Source: Schistocephalus solidus (Eukaryota > Platyhelminthes > Cestoda > Diphyllobothriidea > Diphyllobothriidae). From it: 64,000 nucleotides of DNA. Position 1 is the stretch's first letter, and every line of letters starts with the position of its first letter. Shown here piece after piece: positions 23,479-34,756 of the stretch. The position numbers were made by a program, and so were the translations under genes. The stretch is taken from assembly GCA_017591395.1 (NCBI GenBank), contig WEDG01007439.1:49938-113937 (forward strand). The letters are read 5' to 3'. The notes beneath the pieces were generated by a model. The model had not been told where the DNA came from, did no database searches, and saw only the letters and a list, made by a program, of their open reading frames with translations.

Positions 23479-24310
23479 TCTAGTGACCTCTACTTTCCCC
23501 TCTTCGTTTCGACCCTGGCGGCTACGATAAGTTCCTCCTCTCTCACCTGGTTATAAACAGTAGCTCTAGCTGTTATATGATCTCTCCCACGACAAGGAGC
23601 GTTCCAAACCCTCATACGTTTTCACGAACATCACCGTACTATCCCATTGCATAGTACCAAGCCCAGCAACTCTAGCTATTATTTTTTAGAGAAGCTGTTT
23701 CTATCTCCTAATTTTTCTTTTTAAATTGGCGGTTCAACGAACTCTACCCTTATTTAGCCGTAGTAGTATTTTCACTGCTTCTTTCCTAGTTCACCATATT
23801 CGCATCTCGGTAATGATTTCGTGACCTCTACTTTCCCCTCTTCGTTTCGACCCTGGCGTCTACGATGAGTTCCTCCTGTCCCAACTCCCTGATGGTTATA
23901 CACAGTAGCTCTGGCTGTTATAGGATCTCTCCCATGACAAGTAGCGTTCCAAACCCTCATACGTTGTCAGCATCTAGCTATTAATTTTTTTAGTGAAGCA
24001 GTTTTTTCTCCTAGTTTTTTTGAAATTGGCGGCTCGCCGAATTCCGCCTCCGATTTAACAGTAGGAGTTTTTTTATACTGCTTCTTTTCTAGTTCACCGT
24101 ATATGTCAACGATTGTTGACTATTGTTTTAAAAATGGCAAATCACTCTGAATCGGAGATGCCTACCATATAACCTATTTCTGCTGTAAATATGGCTGCTC
24201 ACATAGTGCAGCAATTATCCACTTTTTATTTATTTCTACTGCAAGACTAAGTTTGTAATGACGGGGCTCTCTGGGCCTTAAATAATAAAATTTATTTATT
24301 TATTTAATGT
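23464..24310 (+). repeat. Tandemly duplicated block followed by a LINE-like (TTTA)n tail
   Basis: The block gtgacctctactttcccctc begins at about 23483 and again at about 23821. Both copies continue through ttcgaccctggcg, agttcctcct, ggatctctccca-like sequence and agcgttccaaaccctcatac, to ctagttcacc. The unit is about 340 bp. Downstream, gacggggctctctgggcctt is followed by aaataataaaatttatttat, a microsatellite-type 3' end typical of CR1/RTE-like LINEs. A related segment (taggagtttttttcactgcc, ctagttcacc) appears on the opposite strand near 25010-25060, after a LINE reverse transcriptase. I therefore take this as 3' UTR of that LINE family. Confidence 0.6.
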
Positions 24311-24465
24311 CAAATAATCACTGCATATGTACAGTCCATATGAATTTGTGAACATTTAAAAGGTTTTCAAGTTGAGGCATAACATAATCTCAAAGGAATT
24401 TTCACGGTCCAATGCGAAAACGTGTGGAAGGGAAGTAGACTCGGAAAGATATTACAAGGCTGGCT

Positions 24466-24696
24466 TTAAGTACTCGTGTTGTAAGAGTCACTTGTGTCAA
24501 ATAATATGATATCAAGCCTTCTGTTAAAATTATAAATGGTGTTGACGGCCACCGTCTCGCTTAGTAACGAGTTAAAAGGTCGTTCTGTAGTAACCGAATA
24601 CTTCGAGGTTGACAGACACACGGACAAGTAAAGCACCTGTATACGTTTTAGTTTGTGCGAGTACTGAACAGAGTCGGTAAACCCCATGTCGATCAT
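24466..24696 (-). pseudogene. LINE reverse-transcriptase C-terminal fragment
   Basis: A minus-strand open frame reads YLSVCLSTSKYSVTTERPF, then NSLLSETVAVNTIYNFNRRL. It resembles the end of CR1/jockey-type RT proteins ('xxWNSLPxxVVxAxSxxxFKRRLD'). Only the last 60 or so residues remain, with the conserved Trp replaced. It belongs to a different copy from the RT fragment ending near 25510. Confidence 0.5.
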
Positions 24697-25509
24697 GCAA
24701 ATTTAAAGGTCATTAGGAGAAACAGCAAGAATATGGGAAACATGATTCACTAGTAAGAAACGTATAGATACGTACAAGGGAAAAACAGAAAATAAGGAAG
24801 GGAGCGTTAGATGTAGACATGTGTCACATGCAGTGGGGGACTTAAGTATTTAGAATTTATATTTGGTTAGCACTTGCAAGGCACTGTCTAAACAAACATT
24901 AGTAACGAAATAAAATTATGACAAGGTGTGCAGATAAAATGTACAAATACTTAATAATGTAGACAGAACATGTCCTGCTAGATCCACAGTGAGCGATGTT
25001 TTGAAATTAATGGTGAACTAGAAAAATGGGCAGTGAAAAAAACTCCTAACGTAAAAATGGAAGCAGAGTTCAATAGGCCTTCATTTTTGAATAGAAGGTA
25101 GGAGAAAATCTGCTTAGCTAGATAAGGTCAGGTGGTAGAGTAAGTAATACTGCAGAGGCATTTCAGAATGAGATAATGAAACGACGAGATGATGCGTTCT
25201 TGATCACTTAGGCGTATGAAAAAAAAATCTCACGAAAATGCGTCAATGAACTTAAGTCCTCAGCATCTTAGGATCCAGAATTGAATTCTGATGATGGTAA
25301 GTATCCAAAGAAACGGCAGAACTTTAGAATGTGGACCACCGAATGTGTGCATCTGAATGACTTCATCGTTTTGATGGCTGGTGATATAAGGAGACATCAT
25401 GGTTCATGGGGGACTCGAGGTAGCGAAAATATAGTTTGAAGAGAGTCACTTAAATTCCCGATAGTCCTTTCTCCGAGACTTGCGGGAAGCTACTGGGAAA
25501 AGATGAGGA

Positions 25510-25870
25510 ATATAAAAGGTTAATAGTATCAGTGTTAAGATAAATGTGCAGTGTTCGCTTGAATGCAGATAGAATCGTTAATGACCTTATTTCAATTGAC
25601 AAGTTATTCCAAAGAAAGCTATACCTAGAGACATAGAAGAGAGAGCGTTTAGAGGTGGAGGATGCAGGGGGAGGTATAATAAGGGCAGAATTTCTTAGGT
25701 TATAAGGAAGATTTGAAGCATTTTCTCCCGGGTATGAATTTAAAGCAGGCGTAAACAGCAGGATTTATTGGTACCAAGAAATTTCGCGACGGCTTATCAA
25801 CTGCAACCCGTCTTTGCATAACACAAGTAACGAATGAAAATGGACAGCAGTTTGAATTCACAGAAAATCA
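25510..25870 (-). pseudogene. LINE reverse-transcriptase C-terminus, distal half of an interrupted copy
   Basis: The minus-strand frame includes NLPYNLRNSALIIPPPASST, then KRSLFYVSRYSFLWNNLSIE and IRSLTILSAFKRTLHIYL. This is the C-terminal pattern of CR1/jockey-like RTs ('xRSxxFxxRxxxxWNxLPxxI..SxxxFKRxL'). The RT core on the same strand lies at 26811-27662, and a Penelope-like element sits between. The sequence from 24700 to 25500 is probably its 3' UTR; no gene was seen there. Confidence 0.6.
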
Positions 25871-25929
25871 ATACATAACAGCAAGGTCCAATGGACAACG
25901 TAAATAACTTCAAGAAAGAAAATGTGAGG

Positions 25930-26780
25930 GAGAAGCTTATACAACTAAAACCATGAAGCATCTAGGGTGAAAATCACCAGGGCAATTGTAGATTGATCAC
26001 GTGGTCTAGTTGCTTACAAAGATTGGGTTTCTCCGTCCGTATGTACCCTGCTTCCAAGTAGCGCAATGTCCGAGTTATTCGTGCCCGAACAAGTACTCGG
26101 AAAGCTGTTTTGAGGTCTACATAATGACCACTGTCTAGTATATGCTTAGTAATCGAATAACAGGGTACTTTATTTTCTTGTTTAAACAACCAATTAGGTA
26201 AATGTTCAGCGGCTCTGGTTGCTAATTGCCTTTGCGTTCGCCCAATGTACTTGCATCCACTAAAGTGCGAATTCATGAACACAATTTAAAAGTGCAATGG
26301 CAAGGCATCCTTTGGATGGTTGATTGGCAGGCTTCTAGCGATTGATAAAGAAGAGCTGAGCTGCACTTGTATGTTCTTCCAATGGTGCAGCATAATCGTC
26401 GCTTGATAGTATTAGAAATATTGTCACCCTTTATAGCACGGGCTTGAACTATCGTAAGGTGTTAAGCATATTTTTGAATGGAACGTGCAGGATATCCACA
26501 GTTAAGTAAGGCTGATTTGATGCATGCAATTTCTGTATCTAGAGTTTCACTAGAACAAATATTTATCGCCCTTTGAAAAAGTGTATGTACCAAATTTCGT
26601 TTCCATTGTACAGGTACAAAGCTTTTAAAGTTCAAGTAATGCCCTTTCCAAGTATTTTTGTGGAAGACAGAGAGCCTTATTGAGCCATCATCCTCTCTGA
26701 ACATGAGGACGTCTAGGAAATGTAGACAGAAAGCTTGGGGGGAGTTTAGCTACTAATAAGTCGGAAAAGGCGACAAAATC
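25930..26780 (-). mobile_element. Penelope-like element fragment (RT end plus GIY-YIG endonuclease)
   Basis: Reading leftward from 26780 the frame gives FLDVLMFREDDGSIRLSVF, then HKNTWKGHYLNFKSFVPVQ and RNLVHTLFQRA, the conserved region after the RT catalytic site in Penelope-like elements. Then come a frame break, AIKGDNISNTIKRRL, and at 25974-26282 the endonuclease SGCKYIGRTQRQLATRAAEH. The YIGRT is the GIY-YIG core with its conserved Arg. It is followed by SITKHILDSGHYVD and YLEAGYIRTEKPNLCKQL. It is 5'-truncated with frameshifts. It lies between the two halves of a LINE RT on the same strand, which suggests it inserted into that LINE. Confidence 0.78.
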
Positions 26781-26810
26781 CTGTTTCAAGTCCCCAGACC
26801 CAAATAAATT

Positions 26811-27662
26811 TTAGCTTCGTTGGCTGGCATCTTGTTGAGTAGGAAGTAGTTGAAAGAGTCGGAAACAGGAGTTTTTTGTGAAATATCTTTGCACATTTTC
26901 AATTTTTGAACGGCTAGATTCTTTCATTAAACCGAATAAAGTACAGCGAAATTCAAGAATGGGAAATACAAACATACGATAAAGTTTAAATTTAATTTCA
27001 GGAAGGTAGAAATTATAAGACATAAAGCCGCAAATCTGAGCAGCTTTGGCCGTAATTCTATTGGCATGAGGCGAAAGATCTAATTTATTGATATAGCTTA
27101 AGCCCAAGGCCTTGATGGAGGAACATTCAATCATAGGGCATCTTTCAAAAATAAGAGGTTGCGGCAGCCTTACAAGCCCAAAACTCATGTAACGAAACTT
27201 AGAATGTGAGAACTCCATTAGCCATTTAGAGCTCAAGACCGAAAGAGCGTCTAAGTCCGAATAAATTTGTTCTAGGCATCGTTCGGTCGTAGAGTTAGAG
27301 AAGGAATCTACGCATTTAAGTTCATCAGCATAAATAAAAGATTGAGAATGTTTACCAATCGATGAGATATCATTTATATACAGTAAGTACAACAAAGGAC
27401 CTAATACGGTACTTTGAAGGACACCACTAACAATCGGGTTAGCAATTGAGTATGAGGACCGCACTAAAACATTTTGTTTTCAATCATATAGGTATGATCT
27501 AATAAAGTCAGTAAGGGAAATAGGAAATCCTATAGCTTCTATTTTAGCTAGAAGTCGTCTATGAGGCACTTTATCGAATACTTTGCTAAGATCAAAATAG
27601 ATAACCACTACACTCCCTGTGCCGACCACGGCGATGAACAATACTTGCCCCAGTCCCACCAC
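26811..27662 (-). pseudogene. CR1/jockey-like LINE reverse transcriptase core (inactive)
   Basis: The minus-strand frames carry the RT palm and fingers: VVIYFDLSKVFDKVPHRRLL, with the first catalytic Asp in 'DLSKxFDKV', then a stop near 27480, then YSIANPIVSGVLQSTVLGPL, LLYLLYINDI and SFIYADELKCVD. The last is the A/YxDD box, here YADE, so a catalytic Asp is lost. Later come 'LSPHANRI' and KIENVQRYFTKNSC, as in CR1/jockey elements. It is truncated at its 5' side by a plus-strand zinc-finger LINE at about 27605, and interrupted after NVQRYFTK by the PLE at 25930-26780. It is inactive. Confidence 0.85.
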
Positions 27663-29800
27663 CTCCGACTACCTGCCACCTGCTACCTTAAACACTACCG
27701 CCGCCACTGTCCTCATTGTGATTGCACATTCACCTCACGCATATGCCTGGTCGGTCATTTGCGAATCCATCGTACAGAGACTGGCGTACCAGTGCCTTGA
27801 GCACCAACACAAAGCAGAGATCGTCACCTACACTGCCCTCACTGTCCTCGCGCATTCACTCATCACATGGGCCTATTCGGTCACCTACGCTTCCACCAAA
27901 GTGGAATGCACCACAATGCCGACAACAGCGATACCCCATGCAAACCCTCCGCTCCTGCCATTATTACCGCAACTGCCACCCCCACTACCACGAATGACAC
28001 CCCCAGCCTCTCCCGATTTCTCCTGCCTACACTGCACCCGCAACATCAACTCTCGCATCGGCCTGGTCGGTCACCTTCAAATCCATCGCACGGAGGCTGG
28101 TGAACCAGTGCCTGGTGCTCCGGCATAAAGCCGACGCGCCTGCCTTCACTGCCCTCACTGCTCCCGCCCATTTACACACCGCATGGGCCCATTAGGACAC
28201 ATGCGCCTTGACGACAACCTGTGGTAAACGACCGGAGACTAAGCCATATCAGCGCACACTTCCTACACCAATACAGAGACAACACCCTCACCATCATCAC
28301 GCACCTGAGAATATCACGGTGTCCTGGATACCGTGCCTTGGAAGGTTGCCAATCTGACACCTACACCAGACCACGCCGATGGCCCAGTTTATGCTCTGTG
28401 TGTGTCGAATGGCTGAACAGTGGACTGGGAGTCAGTCGGCGATGGCCTCTCCATATCCGCTGATTCAATGAATCCTGATGTGTACGTTATGGGGGCCAGG
28501 TCGTACTGTTGCGCGCGAAGACGGTTACGCTGACCTGTCAGCCAATGCGCCCATTCCCACATCAGACAACTCACTAAATCAGATGGTGGTCTGATTGTGG
28601 GCAAGAAGGTGAGAACTAGGTCCACAGCTCAGCGCATTTTCCTCACTATAAACAATCTGACACACTTGAAACAATCCCGGTGGGCTAAAAGCCGTGGCTG
28701 GGAAGGTTGCCAACTGACGGGATAACTCGGACCGCGTGGTCAGCCCAATGTGTGATTTTTGTATAGTGGCTGACTGGCAGATTGAGAGTCAGGCTGCAAT
28801 AACTCATTCTTAATGTGGCCTTTATGGCAGTCCCACTCCGTGGGATCCGAGCCAGGTGTGGTGGTACGCCTAGGGGCGGCTCTGGCCGCGCCAGTCATAT
28901 GTGCCCTCCCCCGGCTCCGATTTTTTTGACTCTGTGATGCCACTGGGCTCAGGTGGGAAAGGAGGAGAGAATGCGGTAGTGATAAGTGCAGTGGGTTGGA
29001 AGGTCGCCAACTGACAATTACCCTCAGACCTCGCAGTCAGTCCAATGTGTGTTGTGTGAAGTGGCTGACTAGTGGTCGGCGAGTCCGGCTGCAATGGCTC
29101 CTTCTTAAAGTGACCTCTGCCTATCTCACACTTGTGAGATGTGAGCCGCTCAACCCCCTGTGGTGTGAAATTCTATTGCTTGTGTTTGGGGGTCCAGGTC
29201 GTGTACGTAGTAAACGTAGACGAGGTCACCAGCAGCTGCGCCCACTTCCGCATCAGACAACTGACTGGCTTGGACAGTGGTCTGATTGTGGGCGAGGGGG
29301 AGAGAGTGAGATCGACGGTTCAGCGTATTTTCCTCACTATAAACAATCTGACGCGCTTGAAAGTATCACAGTGCGTTAAAAGCCGTGGCTTGAAAGGTTG
29401 CCAACTGACGGGATAATTTGGACCGCGTGATCAGCCCAATGTGTGTTTTGCGTGGAGTGGCTGACTAGCGGACTGAGAGTCAGGCTGTAATGGCTCCTTC
29501 TTAATGCGGCCTTTATGGCAATCCTACTCCGTGGGATCCGAGCCAGGTGTGGTGTTACGCCCAGGACGGCTCCGGCTGCGCCAGCCACCTGCGCCCTCTC
29601 CCATCTGCGGTCTTCTGGACTCTGTCATGACACAGGGCTCAGGTGGGGGAGGAGGAGAGAGTGCGGTAGATGCAGCGCAAGTCTACTATCACTTTAAACT
29701 AAATCACACGCAAGTCACCGTCCCTGCACCACCCTTCCGTTGAGCATACGGTGGATATTGTCGGACTACGACGGTTGAACTGTCGTGTGTGAGTGTATTT
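27605..29800 (+). mobile_element. Zinc-finger LINE 3' half, best-preserved copy in the window
   Basis: The ORF end (27605-28235) runs from the Thr/Pro-rich linker (CPSPTTSDYLPPAT) through several C2H2 fingers in shifting frames: CPHCDCTFTSRICLVGHLRI, 'TCALTHHMGLFGHLR' remnants, and CLHCTRNINSRIGLVGHLQI, closing with HMRLDDNLW-like codons. Then follow about 1.5 kb of 3' UTR with repeated modules: tggctgactgg, caatggctccttcttaa and cgcatcagacaactgac. It ends in tgcaccacccttccgttgag and a tacgacggttgaactg block. Two large parts of the UTR repeat at an offset of 691 bp. The start coincides with the break in the minus-strand RT, so this element abuts or inserted into it. The ORF is broken by frameshifts. 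Confidence 0.8.
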
Positions 29801-30109
29801 CAACTCCAACGTCTTCGAATGTTTTAAGCGCAACAAGGAATGAAACCTGTCGTATTAGAAAAATAGACGAAGCGTGAAGGGAGGGAAGTCTTCACATACA
29901 TGTCTTAGCCAAGTTCGTGATGCGTGGCTCCCAGCGGTTTCGCGGCGTGATTTCAGCGTGCGTCCTTGGTCCGTATGTGGGTTGCGCCAACTGGCTGTGT
30001 GGGCGTAAGGCGTGATAGCAGTGGAGCAGATCGACGTGTCTGTTGGTGGATTTTATAGAATATAATTACCGACAAAGACAAGGGACACTGGAATGGCCAT
30101 TTCTGGCAA

Positions 30110-30400
30110 AAGGCACAATTGGGCGAGTATGCCCCGTAAAGCGATCAGCTAGCGTCTCTCTACTATTAAGGATTTTGTTTTCAGTCTTCCACGCCTCTAA
30201 CAGTGCCCGTGCCAATATCCGTGTGCTAGCGAAGCCAAACGCATCGTCTTCCTCCAGCGTGTGAGTAACGACGTGGGACAATGGGTTGCCTCTCCGAACG
30301 AGCCAGTATTGCTCGAGCATTTGCGAGCCAAGTCATCGTCCTGTCTGTCCTCTATAATAGAAAGTACAGTCATATCATGTGATTTTATAAACTGCAAAGT
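30110..30400 (-). mobile_element. Penelope-like element, GIY-YIG fragment, minus strand
   Basis: The reverse strand reads a degenerate Y-x-G-Q-T-G-R motif, then MLEQYWLVRRGNPLSHVVTH, TLEEDDAFGFASTRILARA and LLEAWKTENKILN. This is the C-terminal half of the GIY-YIG endonuclease of tapeworm PLEs ('YxGQTGRxLxxRMxEHxxAVxRGDPLSxVATHTxE..HxF.F..TRIL.RA...RELLEAW'). The catalytic N-terminal part is frameshifted. A SINE remnant abuts it at about 30060-30105. Confidence 0.65.
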
Positions 30401-30532
30401 CACTGGGAGCTAGACGGCTTGAAAGCGGCCCAGTCACAGATTCTAGACCTCTTCCCATTTACCTCACCTTTATTGTTTGAATAAAAAACTATCATATGTG
30501 GTATACTTACCCGGTCTCCGAGAATGGATTCC

Positions 30533-30575
30533 TTCACGAGTTCGAAAGCTCAGACTAATAAACATACTGTTCCGG
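30533..30575 (+). repeat. PLE 3'-end signature
   Basis: acgagttcgaaagctcagac then taataaacatac, matching the end of the PLE copy at 53560-54560. Confidence 0.45.
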
Positions 30576-32296
30576 TTATAATGCCGCAAGAAACTGTTAC
30601 TCGCACACTTGTCTCTATGCCTGACTTTGTCTGTTTGCGTCTTCATTTTTCGCGAAAGTTTACTCAAATGAAGCCAAAAATTATAAGTTTCGAGTTCATA
30701 TACAACGCCTTTTCTGGCCGACTAGATTAGCCGCTGCTGCTTTGTACACTATAAACTCAATTACTAAGAATCAGTTCTTAAGATAGTCAAAACACTTTGT
30801 AATTTCACAGTGAGTCGTTGATAGTGTTTTTTCATTAAGTATATTCATGAACAATGTATTGGATCTAGCCATATTGTAACACAGGACTAGATACAAACCG
30901 ATCAAACGCGAGCTAGCTTTGTCACCTGGTGGTAGGCATTGCGAATAGGCAGCCAGGAACTCATGTAGTTATACAATGACAGATATGCATATTGATTTCA
31001 GTCAGTCCCTAGACACTAAATGTTGTCATTATTGGGTGAGTAATTTTAAAATAGCTGTGATCTCAGTCTACCCGTCTAATGCAGCCTACATTTAAATCTA
31101 TCCTATCTAAATCGTGATCCCGATGAACAATCTGACTAAAAAACTGACCTGCTCACCTTATTTCGAACAGTTAACTGTATGGATTGCTTTCATTTGATTC
31201 ATAAAAGCCCAAAAGACACACAAAATAAGCCTGCTGAATGTTTTGGGCCGGAAAACCAATAGTATTGCTAGGTAAACATCCTACAGAAAGTCTCATGCAA
31301 ATCCCCATACCTGAGCCATGGCACAATATTTTTTTTTTGCTCTGCCAAACGCAGAGGTCCACGAACTTGAACACGCGGTAAAAAAGTAAATGAATGATGT
31401 GAAGTCATTCACACACAACATTTGAGACCTGAAAATAAGAAGACAGATGCAGTTACCGAATCATAGTACATGTACAGCGCATTTATATCCCACTTCGGTT
31501 GAGTAGTCATAAAATTAAGTCGATTTCTTTCGCAACATTGGTGACAGTGAGGAGTAAAAGCCCAAATGAGATCTGCATTCTGCGTTGGACCACCGGCTCA
31601 GCGAATATGTATTAGGCTGTTCGGAATATACTGGTGATTTCTGAAACAAGCAGTTATTCTTGAAATATTTAACACCACGGATTTAGACTTAGTCAACTTA
31701 TTATCTCTGAATATCTAGGCATGGCTGCCATCAATGAGCAAGTGAATTTATGCCTTATCCATAGCAATCACCTGACTTTGTTGCTAATAAACCTTAGAAT
31801 CAAATTTCCACCTCACTTCTGTTCTCTATACATTTGTTTGCTTTTTGCGTATATGTTTAAACAATTGCAGTCAGCGGGTGAAAGATCGAGAGAAAAGGAG
31901 TATGGTGGAAAGTCTCGTATCCCAAGTCATTGAGTTTCTGCAGTTTCAACTGCCACCATGCGGCCGCAAGTTGATGTAGAGCAGACTTGGGACATGCCGA
32001 TTCACTGTTGCAGGTCTCATTTGTCCCAAGTGAACAAGTGCATTTCTTTGAGTTCCTTGCAGTACACCACTGCTATGATGCTGTTATTAGCCTAGGCAAA
32101 GCTGTAATTGACAACAGTATTAGCAGACCACCAGACTGTTACCCTAAGCTTCTGCTGATGCAACTTTGGCTCCGGGAAATGCTTGGGTGCTTCTTCACGA
32201 TCCAGCCACTGTACTGTTTACTTACAATTATCGTAAAATGGAAAATATTTCGTCACCCTTCATTATTCGATCAATGAAGGGATCATTAGGGTTACG

Positions 32297-32320
32297 CAGA
32301 GAGAGCGAGAGAGAGAGAGC
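32297..32320. repeat. Short (GA)n microsatellite
   Basis: cagagagagcgagagagaga followed by gagc; an imperfect GA dinucleotide run. Confidence 0.8.
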
Positions 32321-33394
32321 ATTGACACTTCAAAAGGTCAGATGCTTTCTTTTTCATTGAGCTCATGTGAAATCCATTTACGGAGCTTTTTTCATCTTAC
32401 CATTTTGCCTCTGACTATCTGACATCGTTGAATTACTGACCTAAAGTACCTCAGACATTCATATGACACGGTGATCTGCGTTTTTCCAACAATAGCTTTC
32501 CAGAACTCCCTTTCAAGAGTGCATGACCGTTCTCTATCTTCTTCCTCTTCAAGATTCTCATTGCCAGCGCAGAATTTCTGAAACCAACTTTTTACTGTCC
32601 GATAACTTTTTTAGCCTTCTTCTCATGGTCTGATGATAGTGGCGGATGTTTGGGAAGGACTATGATCAACATTTAAGTTACGCGAAAAATTGGACACTTT
32701 TTCTTCTTTTTTCACCTTCGTTATTAAGGTCGTATATATATGATCACTGTACTATTAAAGAATTCATAGGATAATTTATTAAGAAGTACACGTCACTTCT
32801 GTATAAAAAGCAAAAATAGCAGCTGCGTACAATTTTTGAAAGCGAGTAGAAAAATTGGCCAGTGTTTTCCGAACAACCCAATGCCAACAAAACGAAAACG
32901 ACGATGTTACAATTATTGGCTTCAAGAGAGTATTAGTGGAGTCCACAAAAAATTTCCAAGTTAACTAATAGGTGAGTGAATGCCTTCAAGGAATATTTCG
33001 TTTTGAAGCTTCAGGTTGGCGCAAATTATAGAAGCCATTTTTTTCGGGTAGTTGGTTAAGAAAGAATATGGAGAGCCACATATAAGCTATGGGCATTTCA
33101 AGGACACCTTGTAGCTCTAATCAAACCGATTCACCTGCCTTACAGTTGGCTGCCTGTCAGGCTGCATGCTCTTTTCATTTGTGAAGTTCCGATTCCGGCC
33201 GAGATTGTCTCGTTGAGATGTTCTGGTTTCGACTGTTCAGACCCTTGGTCTTGCTACCTTGCCTTACTGAACGAGACGGCTAGACTGCCTACCATCAGCG
33301 GCAGCTGGCTGGTAGCATAAGTATTTTCAACAGCAGAAACAAACTCCTCTACAAGCGAAAATGCGAGTCCCAACAAACTCTCAAATCCCTGCTA

Positions 33395-33560
33395 ATTTTT
33401 TGAGATTCCGCCACACATCTAAGTTCGACGAGGCAGAAATTCTCGCGAGAGATGACAATCGCGTGAGGTGCGAGCTGCTTCAGTCACCGTTCACGGGCCT
33501 CGGTCTGATAACAAGGGTACTTAACTCCCCTACACATATTCGGTGCTGGGCCATAGTTTG
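33395..33560 (+). mobile_element. Penelope-like element, endonuclease C-terminal scrap, plus strand
   Basis: The frame gives FDEAEILARDDNRVRCELLQ, then after a frameshift PRSDNKGT, a stop, LPYTYSVLG. The family sequence is 'FDxxEILARxDNRVxRELLESWFxGPQSINKxxxLPxPYSVLR'. Order and spacing agree, so this is the end of a GIY-YIG/PLE ORF with one frameshift and one stop. Confidence 0.6.
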
Positions 33561-34292
33561 TCATTAGCCACTCGCGGGGCGTACAGCAGAACACTGTTTC
33601 TAATGCTTTTGAGCCAGATGGCCGAGCAATCATCATGCCAACTTCTAACATGGCTGATGAAATTTCAGATTTCAATGACTGGACTATCGGTAAGCAAGTC
33701 ATTGTCTCCAAGAGGCCGATAATTTTCATGGTGTGCGGTAGCATAGCGATTGTATCCTATACTTGCTGCAATTCCCTGCGTATGAAATACCCGTCTCTGA
33801 TCATGCTTTCGAGCATTAATTCGGAACGTCAGGTGAATAAATTTTGTGTCTCAGTGATCGCGTCTACTTCGCCATCATCTTCTTCTCCTTCTTCTTAAAC
33901 TCCTCTATCTTGTGGCCCCCGTATCCTCTCCTCCAGAGTTGACTAATGCCTTCGTTGATTAGGAGTATGGAAAAACCAGTGAGGATAATCTCTATAAAGG
34001 ACGATAATCAGGCGATGCGTCTTACCAGTGTGACCTTTATAGCGAACTGTACGGATTAAATACCAGAATACATGAAGATACGCTTAGTATGATTGAGTTG
34101 GACGCATAATTTTTGGTAGCTTAAAACCAGCAGTATTATCCTCCATTGTTGGTCAGAATTGCTTGTATGCCCCTCACCTTACCAGCAGGACACGGGACTA
34201 AGAACATCCACCACGCAATACAGACGGCATTGTGCTAGCTTTTAGGAGGAGCACCTATTCTCGCACCTTACCCTAGGAGTTACCAAATCAGA

Positions 34293-34720
34293 ATTAAATA
34301 ACGGACAAAGACAAGGTAGAATAGAGTGGCCATTTCTGGCTTATTAGCCATCATTCGCCGGCCATACCCAATCCCGGTTGCTGCGGTAACCGAGTCTCGT
34401 AACCTATTGGTGGGCGCCCATCTACTATTGTAAATATGCCCGATTGAAATTAACAGGACAGCGAGCTTGTGGCGCAGGGGGTTAGAGTGTTGGACTTCTA
34501 ACTGACGGGTCGTGGGTTCGGGTCTCAGGTGCTGCAATACCTGGGGTTGGGTATGGTTGGCTGATTGCAGCTAAGAAACCGGAACTAGCCATTCCAATCT
34601 CCCTTGTCTTTGTCAGTAATGTCATTCTGCCTATATCATTAGCCGCCACGGCTGCTGGTGAGGCTCTAGAGTGAGCTCCAAAGCCCAACGGGACAAATAA
34701 GTCCCGTAACCGATCGGTGA
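34293..34720. mobile_element. tRNA-Arg-derived SINE, fold-back pair
   Basis: On the + strand, 34460-34530 looks like a tRNA-Arg(TCT) gene: box A tggcgcagggg, anticodon arm ttggacttctaa, box B gggttcgggtct. It has a tRNA-unrelated body to about 34720 with ggccattccaatctccct-like sequence, ttgtctttgtcagtaatg and tctgcctatatcattagccg. Just upstream, 34293-34400 carries the same body inverted (gacaaagacaagg, ggccatttctggcttattag). The acceptor stem does not pair, so it is a SINE and not a working tRNA gene. Confidence 0.7.
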
Positions 34721-34756
34721 ACGCCCATCTATCATGGTAACCGAATCGTTCACCAT

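Larger units (their letters stand above)
30401..33390. other. No gene recognised; scattered repeat remnants
   Basis: This stretch is AT-rich. It holds a PLE 3'-end signature at 30533-30575 and a short GA-rich microsatellite at 32297-32320. The ORF at 31987-32277 and the overlapping frame from 32166 (LAPGNAWVLLHDPATVLF-like) look mildly protein-like. No splice sites or family allow a call. Confidence 0.4.
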
